From JAGOEX01 sp964630905 (GTDB taxonomy: Bacteria; UBP6; UBA1177): a stretch of 55,553 nucleotides of DNA. The notes below the pieces were generated by a model, which was not told the origin of the DNA, made no database searches, and saw only the letters and a list, made by a program, of their open reading frames with translations. Both the position numbers and the translations under genes were made by a program. The stretch lies in NCBI GenBank assembly GCA_964630905.1, contig CAZVWR010000015.1:1-55553 (forward strand). The letters run 5' to 3'. Positions 6,901-15,551 of this stretch are shown here, piece by piece (the first letter of the stretch is position 1; every line of letters begins with the position of its first letter).

Positions 6901-9886
6901 GAGCATTTCCACTGATTTCTGATTCACTTTTTGATGCGTATTTCCAGCCCAACACAAAAGAAATGATGCAATACATATAATCTTTTTCACGGTCTAAGTC
7001 TTTTTTAGTCATCTTAGAAAAAATATCATCACCTACAAAATCATACCACTTTGTAAGCTTCACCTCCTTTTTAAGCAACATCGAATAAAGAGATGCTTTA
7101 ATTCTAAAATTAAATGAAAAATCACTGTGGTGTTCTTTAAATTTTTCAAGCAAACAAAAAACTTCAAACCATTTTTTTTTGTCCGCAAGGTCACAAACTA
7201 AGTCTTCAATATCATTTATATAAAAAACTCTCAATCTCGAAATAGCTCTAATAATCTTTTTCCTTTTACCTATAATTATTGCTCTTTTTATTCTTCCCAA
7301 ATGAATTTTTGCTAAACAATTGCTGATTACGGTCTTTTTGCCCTTGGTTTTTAAGAAAGGGTTGCCAAAAATTTCAATAGCTTCACCAATATTCTCAAAT
7401 AATTCTAAAACCCCACGGTTTTCATAAGAGCTGTCTTCAGGAAAATTATTATTTGTTTTCCACACTTTTCCTATTAACGCATCTATTGAAACACCTTTAA
7501 ACCATCTTTCAAATATTCCCCTCGCTCTATCAGTTTTATGATTATCAACTAATAAAAAAATGTCTTCTATAGTTTTATTAAGTAACTCCATATCCCATTT
7601 GTAAAAAGGAATAACAAAACCCTCCGACTGCAACACGTTTGCAACATGGTTACTTTCAGTTTCTTCCCTGCCGCACCATTGTTGCGAATTTTTAATTTGA
7701 ACAATAGTTGAAGTTGCGGTGCATACTTGATGAAGCAAGTCCCAATTTCTTTTTGCTGTTGCTTCCCTAACAGCATAAGGAACAAAATCTCGAATTTCAT
7801 TTGTGGTCAGGCCTGATGCGAAAGCACCAGCAACAAATTCAGGAGAAAAAATTTCAGCGAAACCATTAATATTACTTATTTTACCCAGTAAACTTAATAA
7901 ATTATGATACCGCTCACTTTGTTTCCAATCAGCTTTGCAGTAAAAATTGAATATTTGTAAAAGAATCTCATCATACCGTCTCAGATCTGAATTAATTTTT
8001 TTATTAAGGAACATTCTCACATCATTGTGAAAAACAACAAAGCCATCAGATTCAATAATTATCGGAGAAAGATCTCTTAAAATGTGCCCCCAGTCAATCT
8101 TAGATATGTTTTTTTCTTTAAAAACATTAAACATAAAATCCGGAGTCACCTTCGTTTTTAAAACAGAAAAAACCGCAGCAATTTTATAATGCAAGTAAGG
8201 GTGATGGTTTTCAAATCTTGAAAGAACAGATTTCCAGATATTTTCATAATATGCTTCCACACCATTATGCAGATCCTTGCTTCTAAGGATTTCTTCTATT
8301 TCATTAACATCAGAGATATTTTTAATCTCTTCTAATGCAAAAATTGCCGCAAGAGTATTTCCTTGTGCTAATGAAGATATAATTCTTGATGCAGCTCCTA
8401 TTTGATCTTTAGGAAACAATGGAGCTCTTCCCGGAAACAAATCGACTATATCGCTTTCTTCGATTGCAGTAATTTCAATTTTATCCACTTTAGGGTTGTC
8501 ACATTTTAGCCAGAACGGATAATCAGGATAGGCATCTTCCGGTTGTCCAGCAATTAAAAAACAAATATCTTTAGGAACATTATCCGGTGAAATTAATGTC
8601 TCAAGAAATGTTTTTGTTTCTTTGCCAGCTCTTGCAGCATGATCAATACCATCAATTGCAATCACCATTTTTCTTTTGTTATTTTCTGCCCATTTTTGAC
8701 CGAGCCTAAGTACCTCGGCTCTCATTTCTTCTGTGGAGAGAAAATCACTTCTTAATGGGACACTGTTTTCAGCTAAACTACCTTCAAATAATTTCCTTGT
8801 TTGAAATAATAAATCACCCCACAAAACTTCAGGTCTCGTGGTTTTATCAGAATCCGCCGAATTCAGGTTGTTTTCTGGTGTTATTGGCTTAAAAGCATGA
8901 AATCTGAGAACAACAAACGGCTCTCTTTCATTCGCCAACTTGTTTATAAGAGAAGTTTTGCCACTTGCTGGGTTCCCACGCAAAAAAACCACTGGTTTTG
9001 AACCATGCAAACATTTATTTTTTATTATTTTCAGTAAAGAGTGCCTACTTTTAAAAAAAGGCTCTGGTGGCGGTAGTCCATGGTCTCCAACCATATCTTC
9101 GTTGCCTATGCTCAGAACTCTATAAACTTCTTCTATATTTACAGCCTCGTTTTTTCTTATAGATGTTGTCCATTCTCTTAAAGCATGATCAAGATAAACA
9201 AGAAGAGTTGTTGCCTTATCCTGTGAAACTTTAAAATAAGTTTTTAGAGATGAGATGATTTCAGTTTCAATTTTAGTTAAGTCTGGTTGCTTCGTTTTAA
9301 TGTTTAAAGCTTTCAAAAATAAAAACTTTTCTTTGCTATTCAAGTCAACAAGCTGATTGTACCATTCTTTCCAAGCAGATTTTCCAATCTCATCTGGATT
9401 AATTTCTGAAAAAGAAGTTGCTGAGGACAACTGCTTTGAAAGCCAACTTTTGAAATCGGCTAAAGAAGGTCTTTTTATTTTCTTTCCTGAGTCATCAAGT
9501 GCAGTGCTCTTCCTTCTACCTGTATTTCTGTTTGTAAAAACAACAACTTCTACTTCTCCCTTTGTTGTTTTATGGATTTTCTTCCAATTTGATGCCATGT
9601 ATTTCAATAGTGATTGCTTTTTTGTGCCATCTGCTTTTTCTGCGTTTTCAGCAACAAGGCTGCCAAAAGTTATGTTGTTATTATCTCTGGTGTGCTTTAC
9701 CTGTATATATTTTGTTCTTCCAGAACTAAATTTTACAACAACATCATCTATTCCATCAATTTCTGAGGATTGAAAAGTTACAGACAGTATCCCGTTATCA
9801 GGATTTAACATTTCTACGATATATTTCAACCCTACAGACCATTCATACCAATAAGGATCACCAATTCCAGAAGATGTTGACTTCAT
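3914..9886 (-). CDS. Giant STAND NTPase with N-terminal DUF4297-like nuclease domain (candidate Avs-like defence protein)
   Basis: The start is ATG at 9886, with AGGAG seven bases upstream; an in-frame GTG at 9907 would leave that site inside the gene. The 1990-residue product opens with a PD-(D/E)XK-like domain of DUF4297/Cap4 type: Glu15, Asp47-Asp48 in GIDDVVV, and Gln62-Val-Lys64 in YIQVKH. A P-loop follows at 304-312 (GNPASGKTS), then a Walker B strand VIAIDGIDHA with Asp412 and Asp415, typical of STAND NTPases. The remaining 1,500 or so residues are mostly predicted helical and have no domain I recognise, as expected for a sensor region. Known Avs proteins join such a nuclease to a STAND ATPase and a sensor that detects phage proteins, then degrade DNA. 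The gene is single, reads AT-richer than its neighbours, and lies between unrelated genes, which suggests transfer. Its trigger is unknown. Confidence 0.85.
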   Translation of the reverse strand: MKSTSSGIGDPYWYEWSVGLKYIVEMLNPDNGILSVTFQSSEIDGIDDVVVKFSSGRTKYIQVKHTRDNNNITFGSLVAENAEKADGTKKQSLLKYMASNWKKIHKTTKGEVEVVVFTNRNTGRRKSTALDDSGKKIKRPSLADFKSWLSKQLSSATSFSEINPDEIGKSAWKEWYNQLVDLNSKEKFLFLKALNIKTKQPDLTKIETEIISSLKTYFKVSQDKATTLLVYLDHALREWTTSIRKNEAVNIEEVYRVLSIGNEDMVGDHGLPPPEPFFKSRHSLLKIIKNKCLHGSKPVVFLRGNPASGKTSLINKLANEREPFVVLRFHAFKPITPENNLNSADSDKTTRPEVLWGDLLFQTRKLFEGSLAENSVPLRSDFLSTEEMRAEVLRLGQKWAENNKRKMVIAIDGIDHAARAGKETKTFLETLISPDNVPKDICFLIAGQPEDAYPDYPFWLKCDNPKVDKIEITAIEESDIVDLFPGRAPLFPKDQIGAASRIISSLAQGNTLAAIFALEEIKNISDVNEIEEILRSKDLHNGVEAYYENIWKSVLSRFENHHPYLHYKIAAVFSVLKTKVTPDFMFNVFKEKNISKIDWGHILRDLSPIIIESDGFVVFHNDVRMFLNKKINSDLRRYDEILLQIFNFYCKADWKQSERYHNLLSLLGKISNINGFAEIFSPEFVAGAFASGLTTNEIRDFVPYAVREATAKRNWDLLHQVCTATSTIVQIKNSQQWCGREETESNHVANVLQSEGFVIPFYKWDMELLNKTIEDIFLLVDNHKTDRARGIFERWFKGVSIDALIGKVWKTNNNFPEDSSYENRGVLELFENIGEAIEIFGNPFLKTKGKKTVISNCLAKIHLGRIKRAIIIGKRKKIIRAISRLRVFYINDIEDLVCDLADKKKWFEVFCLLEKFKEHHSDFSFNFRIKASLYSMLLKKEVKLTKWYDFVGDDIFSKMTKKDLDREKDYMYCIISFVLGWKYASKSESEISGNALKSYYSQYGDERNRPHLAKMFSTSAILGRWTGAFFKKGRTHALNFISEEKVGNTLQNIIDLSKNPGVLTDVRNISKKLLNSFIYILNELDISVVAELKDFIEKTKSVGSLAEIIWRYLFDRGEVALLREWMSYWVGENGEIWKPETRIEERFEIPEMFIKLADHSGLEDEKRRIGEKLKFFQIGYSGHKEYSLYTLSAWYYFATDYDYEIWKNEGIKMLGLSKIVSESGDNRASNSVENSVIESAMNVADPPSFWQLINIDKELIPYRSSINQAFKSSIKKNIFHETDLKNMWGTNIGSLYWRKDDSDKELLIEIRDEIKNKLEDKDWILRISPLEAGLKYKKTVDSGERDLERSETEKFVNDIPIEETFKKIGEMFEEKSEHFNWWYLKALAEKIKRENPPEFSRYENKLYEFILKRKESYPWTYDHSHYSFQKIIPLLSNNHQWDIAELLLHQYEDNSVKDWALNSISENLDSLCLYVSRSQENPLKHLKDGFERLYTMHEFWACNDKHLPLSNIPEITADYPSTWAELGLMFLLKKFETMGGLEIETALNGIWIIIENSPEVLVKISNIWCDLNRIQKKFLLMIFEKIANEMPQHFEKIIPTLLKSLDYSDLELKYNAWIALKVYERITGVHCPDIKYEKPENYKEIHQRFNEDGLLLNVNPNSSGMVNTVNSTSSVHSNLIKLEVSVGENIEDVERKVNSLFRSKDAYEKVEKFPNPNETTISGNMIISDNAFSQMFDDVVKCELSDGRWSNVPSIRLIQALCTGEDPYIFTLPFRQSIASNCWSDDKNIEKIINNDIETKKLAKNIIFSDLDNSMDVLGAEVHLFTRDYDIVINYSKVCSRIKEHVGKKHGQMVTFFGRTTALYFDERFDPLEYYEQIPDEFSMTYEARGVSQLLHQYYWCFPSIVWQRFFEWHPKSNNPLIWDVEGKPSIFFEKIAGSERELYHNDRYYRFPKMQRWICKKEILGGVAEKHQLKFKDNISVITNEFKSD

Positions 9887-9933
9887 TTTGTTACTCCTAA
9901 AACTCACTCTTCAAATTAACTAAATTCATCCTG

Positions 9934-9962
9934 ATTTTAGCTGTTTGTATTTTCTGAATCAA
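9934..9962 (-). promoter_or_regulatory. Predicted sigma70-type promoter for the STAND NTPase gene
   Basis: On the minus strand TTGATT (9962-9957) and TAAAAT (9939-9934) are separated by 17 bases, about 50 bases before the ATG at 9886. The -35 box overlaps the stop codon region of the upstream permease gene. This would give the defence-like gene its own transcript. Seen by eye only. Confidence 0.4.
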
Positions 9963-10906
9963 CTTTTCTTCTTTATCAGAACTAACAGAAAGAAAGGTCC
10001 TCCGATGAGGGCTGTGATTACTCCGGCGGGGATTTCTGATGGTGCGATGACTGTTCTTGATATTGTGTCAGCGATCAGAAGTATCATTCCGCCGATCATA
10101 AATGATGCAACTGCCAGATATTTATGCTCTTTTGAGATCAATTTTCTGCCAATGTGAGGTGCGATCATTCCCACAAATCCGACTGGTCCGGTCTGTGACA
10201 CAACAACGGCGACAGCAAATGACACTGCAAGAAAAATGATATTTCCTGTTTTTCTGAGGCTCACCCCTCTTGATGCGGCGACATCTGAATTTATCCTCAT
10301 CAGATCAAGTTCACGGTGAAGAAAGAGTGCAACAGGAAAGATGATAAGTGCCGGAATTATCTTAAAAACCGGTTCAAAGCCTGTGATATCAAGAGATCCT
10401 GTCATCCATCTTATCATCATCGAGCTTTCTGATCCGCTCGCAAGGTATTGAATAAACAGGATAAGGCCGCTGAAAGTGAAATTTACGGCAACACCTGCAA
10501 GAAGAAGAAAATCTGTGTTCATCCGCCCTTTTACCTTCACAACTGAATATACTATCATAACCGTTGCGAGTGCTCCAAGAAAGCTGAAAAACTGAACTGA
10601 TGAAAACTGAGGTATCATGGCAAATGATATGAATTTTATCGCTATCACTGCTCCTAATGCCGCGCCGCTGCTTATTCCAAGCGTGTAGGGAGTTGCAAGG
10701 TCGTTGCGGAACATTGACTGGAACATCATTCCGCAAACACCGAGAACTGCTCCGGCTACAAAACTCATGATGGCTCTTGGAAGCCGTATTGTCTGAAATA
10801 TCTCTGAAGAAAATGCTACAGTGTTCATTCCGGCAAATGGTAGTATCCACAAAAGAATTATCGCTGACACAAATAGAATCGTCAGCTTTATCAATGACTT
10901 ACTCAT
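9959..10906 (-). CDS. FecCD/BtuC-family ABC transporter permease
   Basis: The 315-residue protein is almost wholly hydrophobic, with about nine to ten membrane segments. It carries the family words LPRAIMSFVAGAVLGVCG near the N-terminus, NDLATPYTLGISSGAALGA, and the C-terminal GPVGFVGMIAPHIGR that contacts the ATPase. It forms the inner-membrane channel of an importer for a cobalamin, haem or iron-siderophore type ligand. Its start overlaps the end of the ATPase gene by eight bases, so the two should be translated together. It is the last gene of the three-gene importer operon. The family is certain; the substrate cannot be read from the sequence. Confidence 0.95.
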   Translation of the reverse strand: MSKSLIKLTILFVSAIILLWILPFAGMNTVAFSSEIFQTIRLPRAIMSFVAGAVLGVCGMMFQSMFRNDLATPYTLGISSGAALGAVIAIKFISFAMIPQFSSVQFFSFLGALATVMIVYSVVKVKGRMNTDFLLLAGVAVNFTFSGLILFIQYLASGSESSMMIRWMTGSLDITGFEPVFKIIPALIIFPVALFLHRELDLMRINSDVAASRGVSLRKTGNIIFLAVSFAVAVVVSQTGPVGFVGMIAPHIGRKLISKEHKYLAVASFMIGGMILLIADTISRTVIAPSEIPAGVITALIGGPFFLLVLIKKKS

Positions 10907-11678
10907 TGCCGCCCCCTTTTGGGAACATAAGTGGTCTATTTGTTTCAGGATGGGTTAATTTATGAAAAGAAGTCGAAAAAACCTTTTCAAGAACACCTGA
11001 ATTTATAATATTTTCACTGCTCCCGTCAGCAGCGATATCGCCTTTAGACATGGCAATAATTCTTGAAGAAAATGAAAATGCTTCATTAATTTCATGAGTT
11101 ACAGTTATTACAGTTTTGCCTGTGTCAGCAATTTTTTTGATAAGTTGAGACACTTTATCCCTTTGAACCGGATCAAGATAGTTAAGCGGTTCATCAAGAA
11201 GGATCAGAGGTGTATCCTGAACGATCGCCCCTGCTATCAGCACTCTCTGTCTTTCCCCGCCGCTCAGAGTTGACATTTCCCTTTTTTCAAACTCTTTCGT
11301 ATGAGTGATATTCAGCGCATTTTCAATTAGTTCCAGGTCCGAATCACTCAGTTTTTCCCAAGGTTTTGAGGTGTGGAACCTTGAAAGCTCAAGAAAGTGC
11401 CTGACTGTTATATCACCAGTAATATCAGAAACTTGAGCAACATACGAAACAAGTGCCGCCCTTTTAAGAGTATCAATTTTCCCAGCGTCACCGCCATTTA
11501 TAAGAACAGTCCCTTTGAAATCGATCAGCCCGGCAAGCGCCCTTAAAAGTGTTGTCTTTCCTGCTCCGTTTGGACCTATGATCGAGATATTTTCACCCAG
11601 TGACGCAGAAAATGAGATCTCTTTTATAATTTCAAAACCGTCAATTTGTACATTTAGAGATTTTACGATCAGTGTCAT
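10899..11678 (-). CDS. FecE/BtuD-family ABC transporter ATP-binding protein
   Basis: This 259-residue ATPase shows a Walker A GPNGAGKTT near residue 36, the signature LSGGERQRV, a Walker B PLILLDEP, a D-loop (LNYLDP) and the switch histidine in VTHEINEA. The length is normal for the family that energises cobalamin, haem and siderophore uptake. Its ATG shares a base with the stop codon of the binding-protein gene (TAATG) and its own stop lies inside the permease gene, so the three are translationally coupled. The extra C-terminal region is typical of this subfamily. One complete set of binding protein, ATPase and permease is present. Confidence 0.95.
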   Translation of the reverse strand: MTLIVKSLNVQIDGFEIIKEISFSASLGENISIIGPNGAGKTTLLRALAGLIDFKGTVLINGGDAGKIDTLKRAALVSYVAQVSDITGDITVRHFLELSRFHTSKPWEKLSDSDLELIENALNITHTKEFEKREMSTLSGGERQRVLIAGAIVQDTPLILLDEPLNYLDPVQRDKVSQLIKKIADTGKTVITVTHEINEAFSFSSRIIAMSKGDIAADGSSENIINSGVLEKVFSTSFHKLTHPETNRPLMFPKGGGNE

Positions 11679-12535
11679 TATTTCATCATCTCTATAAAAT
11701 CTTCAACTATCCTGACATATCCCGGCCCCGGGATCGACCAGTAATCCTTGTTGATCATAAACACTTTTTTGTTTTTGACAGCTTTGAGATTATTAAGTTT
11801 ATCCCAGTTTTTCTGCATACTTGCAAGCTTTTCTTCACTGATGTTTTCCATTGTCACAACATCAATTATCACATCCGGGTCAAGGGTCATTATCCCTTCA
11901 ACCTGAATTTTCGGATATGTTAGAGAGCCCTGATAAACATTCTGAACTCCGGTGATCTCCATGATCTTGTCATAAAATCCGTCACGACCTGCAATATAGA
12001 CATCCTTTATTCCTTCATCAAAATAATCTCTGCCGGCAACAACCATTATTTTCAATGACTTATCAGGCTTAAAACTGTTTACGACACTATTTAGTTTCTC
12101 TTCAATACGGTAATTCAGATCAGCCGCACTCTCCTGAATAGAGCAGATTTCCCCGATGATCTTCAAAGAGAACATGAAGCCATCAATTGTTGACTGATCC
12201 ACAACGATCGTGTTTATTTTCAGGTTGTTCATCTTCCTTGCCAGAGGTTCATTGGCACTAAGAACTATTGCAGTATCAGGCTTCAGCATCATTACAGATT
12301 CGCTATTGATATCAAGTACTTTGCCAATTCCCGGAATATTTCCCACTCCGTCAGGAAGTTTGCAGTTATCAGTCACACCCACTATTTTATCACCTAAACC
12401 CAGCTCAAAAAGGGTGCTCGTGATGCTCGGAGCAGTACTCACGATCCTTTTACAGATCGAGGCATCCGCCCTCTTTTCATCTTTACATCCTGTGAATAAT
12501 ATTAAGACGATTGCTAAAGCAGTGATACGAATCAT
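11678..12535 (-). CDS. BtuF/FecB-like substrate-binding lipoprotein of the ABC importer
   Basis: The 285-residue protein has a lipoprotein signal with lipobox LFTGC (Cys17) and the class III binding-protein start RIVSTAPSITSTLFELGLGD, then a VGVTD word and ..LKPDTAIV. A long helix should link its two lobes. It would catch cobalamin, haem or an iron-siderophore in the periplasm and hand it to the permease. GAGGA is placed five bases before the ATG. It is the first gene of the importer operon, and a divergent gene of unknown role starts about 50 bases away. No cobalamin riboswitch is visible in that short gap. B12-type and iron-type ligands cannot be told apart here. Confidence 0.9.
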   Translation of the reverse strand: MIRITALAIVLILFTGCKDEKRADASICKRIVSTAPSITSTLFELGLGDKIVGVTDNCKLPDGVGNIPGIGKVLDINSESVMMLKPDTAIVLSANEPLARKMNNLKINTIVVDQSTIDGFMFSLKIIGEICSIQESAADLNYRIEEKLNSVVNSFKPDKSLKIMVVAGRDYFDEGIKDVYIAGRDGFYDKIMEITGVQNVYQGSLTYPKIQVEGIMTLDPDVIIDVVTMENISEEKLASMQKNWDKLNNLKAVKNKKVFMINKDYWSIPGPGYVRIVEDFIEMMK

Positions 12536-12587
12536 TTTATCCTCAAAAATCTGTCTGATATTATCAAAATAATTTGCTTATGCAAGG

Positions 12588-13616
12588 GTGATCGATATTA
12601 TTCGTTCCATGAAGCGTTCGGCATGCATAATTTCTCTGGGGAACAGAGAGTCACAGACAGTTATTGAATCTGTAATCAGGCGTTTCGGAATTGAAACTGA
12701 GACGGTGCTTCTTAAAAAATGTATCCATCTGGCTGATATTTCTGATTATTTCATCTCTTCATCAGAAGAATTGTCCCCGATAGAGAAAGGTTTTTTAAAG
12801 GACGGGAAAAAAGATCAGGCGGCCATCCTTGCGATACAGAAGAATTCCATCGACAAAATTGAACCTCTTCTACGGAAAGAAACGCTTTTTTTCATTGAGG
12901 ATGATTTCTCTCCGGAAAGTTTCTACATTAAAAAGATCTTTTTCAGAAATAGAGTCCCCTTTTTCAGTTTCGGCAATATTCTGCCTGATGGTGAACTGTC
13001 TGTTGTCCCCGGATCACTTGATATCGGATTTAATATCACAGTTCTTAAAGATCTCACTTCCACCGGACATTCCGTTATGCCGCAATATCCTGTTTTTAAT
13101 GGCAATATCGCTGTCGAAGCTCCCCCCGACACTATTCCTTTGAGATATCTTCTTCATTTCAGATCGTCCCATTTTCTTGTGAGAAATATCATCGCGGCAC
13201 TTCAGAAATTCTATGGGAATGAAAGACACCCATCAGTATTTGTTCAGGATCCGGTGAGACCTTACAATTCATACTCAGCTTCAGCGAGAGCTTTTCAAAT
13301 AAAGAACCTGCTTGGAAAAAGAGGTAGCAGCTTTGAAAATCTGTCCGATCTCCCTGCCGGGACAACTGTTCTCACATGGTCAACCAAGCGGTTCTTTTCG
13401 CTTCTTAAAGCCGGAATGAGGCCAGTTCCTTTGACAAAATGCCTTGTTTCTTCAATATTTTCTTCAAGAAAAACAACGACTAAAGAACTGATATTCTTTG
13501 ACCCTGCTCAAAATGACATTGACCTAATATACCATTATACAAAAAACACAGGGGTTGAAAATCTTGCAGAAATAGTATATAAATTAAGAAGTTATGTTGA
13601 TGGAGATAAACTGTGA
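12588..13616 (+). CDS. Unrecognised soluble protein
   Basis: I do not recognise this 342-residue protein. It has no signal peptide or membrane segment. GTG at 12588 and ATG at 12609 are both possible starts; neither has a well-spaced ribosome-binding site, and the second would give MKRSACIISLG. Alternating hydrophobic strands (ACIISLG, DQAAILAI, TLFFIEDD, VPFFSFGN, TTVLTWS, ELIFFDPA) suggest an alpha/beta fold. It diverges from the importer operon and heads a rightward run of envelope genes; its stop overlaps the start of the next gene (GTGA). A metabolic or regulatory role linked to the neighbouring importer is possible but unsupported. Confidence 0.75.
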   Translation: MIDIIRSMKRSACIISLGNRESQTVIESVIRRFGIETETVLLKKCIHLADISDYFISSSEELSPIEKGFLKDGKKDQAAILAIQKNSIDKIEPLLRKETLFFIEDDFSPESFYIKKIFFRNRVPFFSFGNILPDGELSVVPGSLDIGFNITVLKDLTSTGHSVMPQYPVFNGNIAVEAPPDTIPLRYLLHFRSSHFLVRNIIAALQKFYGNERHPSVFVQDPVRPYNSYSASARAFQIKNLLGKRGSSFENLSDLPAGTTVLTWSTKRFFSLLKAGMRPVPLTKCLVSSIFSSRKTTTKELIFFDPAQNDIDLIYHYTKNTGVENLAEIVYKLRSYVDGDKL

Positions 13617-13852
13617 AAAAGACCCTGTTTTCCTTCATGGTTGTGTTTTTCCTTATTACAACTGTCCATGCCGACGAAAAAAAACCCGAAAAGAGCGATG
13701 ACTCGGAAACCAAAGGCACAGACACCGTTGATCTTGATGACGACAACGGAGATTCCAAGGCTGAAGAAAGAAAGAAAGAGCGGGAAAAAGAGAAAAAAAA
13801 GGAAAAACAGGACAAAAAGAAAAAAGGCAAAAAAGGAAAGTGTAAAGTTTGA
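13613..13852 (+). CDS. Small secreted Lys/Glu-rich protein
   Basis: The 79-residue product begins with a Sec signal peptide that should be cut after VHA near residue 20. The mature part has an acidic first half (KSDDSETKGTDTVDLDDDN) and a second half made almost wholly of Lys, Glu and Arg ending KGKCKV with a single Cys. It has no known domain. GTG at 13613 overlaps the TGA stop of the gene before it and its own TGA overlaps the TTG start of the next, so coupling is likely. A matching reading on the opposite strand is a mirror image of this low-complexity stretch and is not counted. It may act as a periplasmic polyampholyte, but that is a guess. Confidence 0.62.
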   Translation: MKKTLFSFMVVFFLITTVHADEKKPEKSDDSETKGTDTVDLDDDNGDSKAEERKKEREKEKKKEKQDKKKKGKKGKCKV

Positions 13853-14826
13853 AAAAGATCTTATTTCTGATAATTCTGACAATTTTTACAAATAGTTATG
13901 CAGATGAAGAAAATGTCTCATGGTCTGGAAATTTTTCAACAGGGACCGGTTATGATTCATATATTCCATCCCTTGGCAGAGATTCGACCAAAAGGATCGG
14001 ATCAAAAGAACTTCTGTCAGATATCGGAATAAATCTGGATATTTATGATTTTTCGATCGGAGCATCCCTTTTTGTGAACGGACTGGTTGCAGATAAGTGG
14101 CGGCAATCCCAGCTCACAGGAATGATAAATGCAGGATGGAGTTCTACATTCGGAGATCATGATATCTCTTTTTCAATTTACGGAACATATTCAGGATATG
14201 ATTTTGATGATTTCCGAAGTTATTACACTGACTGGTCTGCCGACGGTGAGATCTTTTTCAACCATTCAGAGAGCATGAGCTTTTTCTTTTCAATAACAGG
14301 TGGTTACACTTACGGAATAGATTCTACGCTGAAATATCTTAAAGGTCCCTACGCCGGTTTTTCAACTGGAGAATATTTCTATTTTGGCAACTTTGACAGC
14401 TATGTAAGAATTTACGGCAATGCCAATTTCAATTTTTATGACGACATTTCAGCTTCAAGTTATCCATATATAGGTGAATCGGGCATCTCATCCCTTTCCG
14501 GAAAGAACAGCGGCCTTGATGCAACCGTTGGAATAAAGACCCGTTTCAATGCTGAAAAACTGTTTGTGATATTCACTCCGGCTTATCGCAACAGCACAAT
14601 GTTTGAAAAAGATGTGTGGGAATATTCAGACAGATTTATGAAAAAAAGAAGAGTTGACCATGCAGTTCTCCTTGAATTTGAGCCGGGATGGAGACCTGAC
14701 GAAGATCTTACAGTCAGCATTTATTACCTTTTTGAAAATAATTTCTCAACTCTTGGAAAAAATGATTATACCGATGAAAACTATATCAGGCACAACATAC
14801 GGCTTTTGATCAATTACGATTTTTGA
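13849..14826 (+). CDS. Predicted outer-membrane beta-barrel protein
   Basis: The 325-residue protein has a signal peptide cut after SYA (about residue 18). The rest alternates short aromatic-rich strands with polar turns (SGNFSTGTGYDSYI, FSIYGTYSGYD, FFFSITGGYTYG, SYVRIYGNANFNFY), and the last strand ends in phenylalanine (IRLLINYDF), the usual signal for BAM assembly. About twelve to fourteen strands are likely. The TTG start overlaps the stop of the Lys-rich gene by four bases. The barrel resembles the long list of family-less outer-membrane proteins, so cargo and function are unknown. Its place between small secreted and lipoprotein genes supports an envelope role. Confidence 0.75.
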   Translation: MKKILFLIILTIFTNSYADEENVSWSGNFSTGTGYDSYIPSLGRDSTKRIGSKELLSDIGINLDIYDFSIGASLFVNGLVADKWRQSQLTGMINAGWSSTFGDHDISFSIYGTYSGYDFDDFRSYYTDWSADGEIFFNHSESMSFFFSITGGYTYGIDSTLKYLKGPYAGFSTGEYFYFGNFDSYVRIYGNANFNFYDDISASSYPYIGESGISSLSGKNSGLDATVGIKTRFNAEKLFVIFTPAYRNSTMFEKDVWEYSDRFMKKRRVDHAVLLEFEPGWRPDEDLTVSIYYLFENNFSTLGKNDYTDENYIRHNIRLLINYDF

Positions 14827-14833
14827 GGTCAAT

Positions 14834-15550
14834 ATGAGAGCAGTTACAGTCTTTCTTCTTATGTTTTCAATAAGCTGTGCGGAAACAGAAATAATTTTTA
14901 AAGATACTGAACTTTTTTCAGATGATGACAACCTTGCACAATGTCCCGATGATATGGTCGAAGTCGGGAATATCTGTGTTGACAGATACGAAGCTTCAAG
15001 AAAAGATGCCACTGCTTTGGATCAGGGAACAGCAACAGATACTGCAATCTCAAAAAAAGATGTTCTTCCGTGGATGGAAAATCCTGTAAATAATGAAGTT
15101 TACGAAACTTTCAAATCGGCATGTACAGCCGCCGGCAAGTTTCTGTGCAGGGATACAGAATGGGTGGCAGCTTGTGAAGGACCTGAAAAACTGATATATT
15201 CATGGGGAGACAGCTGGGATAGAGAAATATGCAACAATGTTGATACCTTCTGTGATGATCACTGCCTTGAAAATGAAATTCCTGAGTCAGAATGCTCTAC
15301 ATTTCCAAACTGCGGATACGAATACAGCTGTTTCAAACCGGCTCTTACCGGGAAATTTGAGAACTGTGTCAATTTTGCAGGCGTTAATGACATCAACGGG
15401 AATGTCTGGGAAATAACAGACACCGGAAGCGGATATAAGATCAGAGGCGGTGCTTTCAACTGTGCCGGAGCAATTGACCGGCTTAAATGCACTTATGCGG
15501 CTGGATGGAGCGAACTTTATGCCGGGTTCAGATGCTGTAAGGAGAGATAA
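14834..15550 (+). CDS. Lipoprotein with sulfatase-modifying-factor (FGE-like) domain
   Basis: The 238-residue product has a short lipoprotein signal (lipobox SISC, Cys15). It then follows the FGE/SUMF1 pattern: MVEVGNICVDRYEAS at the start, FLCRDTEWVAACEG, GNVWEITD, KIRGGAFNC and the closing GFRCC. The domain is shorter than true formylglycine-generating enzymes and carries about a dozen extra cysteines, so a binding or structural role is more likely than sulfatase activation. GAGG is five bases before the ATG, and the stop is immediately followed by the thioredoxin-CcdA gene. The fold call is firm and the function is open. Confidence 0.82.
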   Translation: MRAVTVFLLMFSISCAETEIIFKDTELFSDDDNLAQCPDDMVEVGNICVDRYEASRKDATALDQGTATDTAISKKDVLPWMENPVNNEVYETFKSACTAAGKFLCRDTEWVAACEGPEKLIYSWGDSWDREICNNVDTFCDDHCLENEIPESECSTFPNCGYEYSCFKPALTGKFENCVNFAGVNDINGNVWEITDTGSGYKIRGGAFNCAGAIDRLKCTYAAGWSELYAGFRCCKER

Positions 15551-15551
15551 A

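Noticed and set aside
12536..12587. Cobalamin riboswitch before the ABC importer
   Set aside because: The gap is about 50 bases and lacks the conserved B12-box; too short for the element.
13592..13882. Phe/Leu-rich minus-strand frame resembling a membrane protein
   Set aside because: It is the complement of the Lys-rich stretch in the small secreted protein.
15450..15551. N-terminal extension of the thioredoxin-CcdA protein
   Set aside because: It overlaps the previous gene in another frame and has no ribosome-binding site; ATG at 15552 starts a clean signal peptide.
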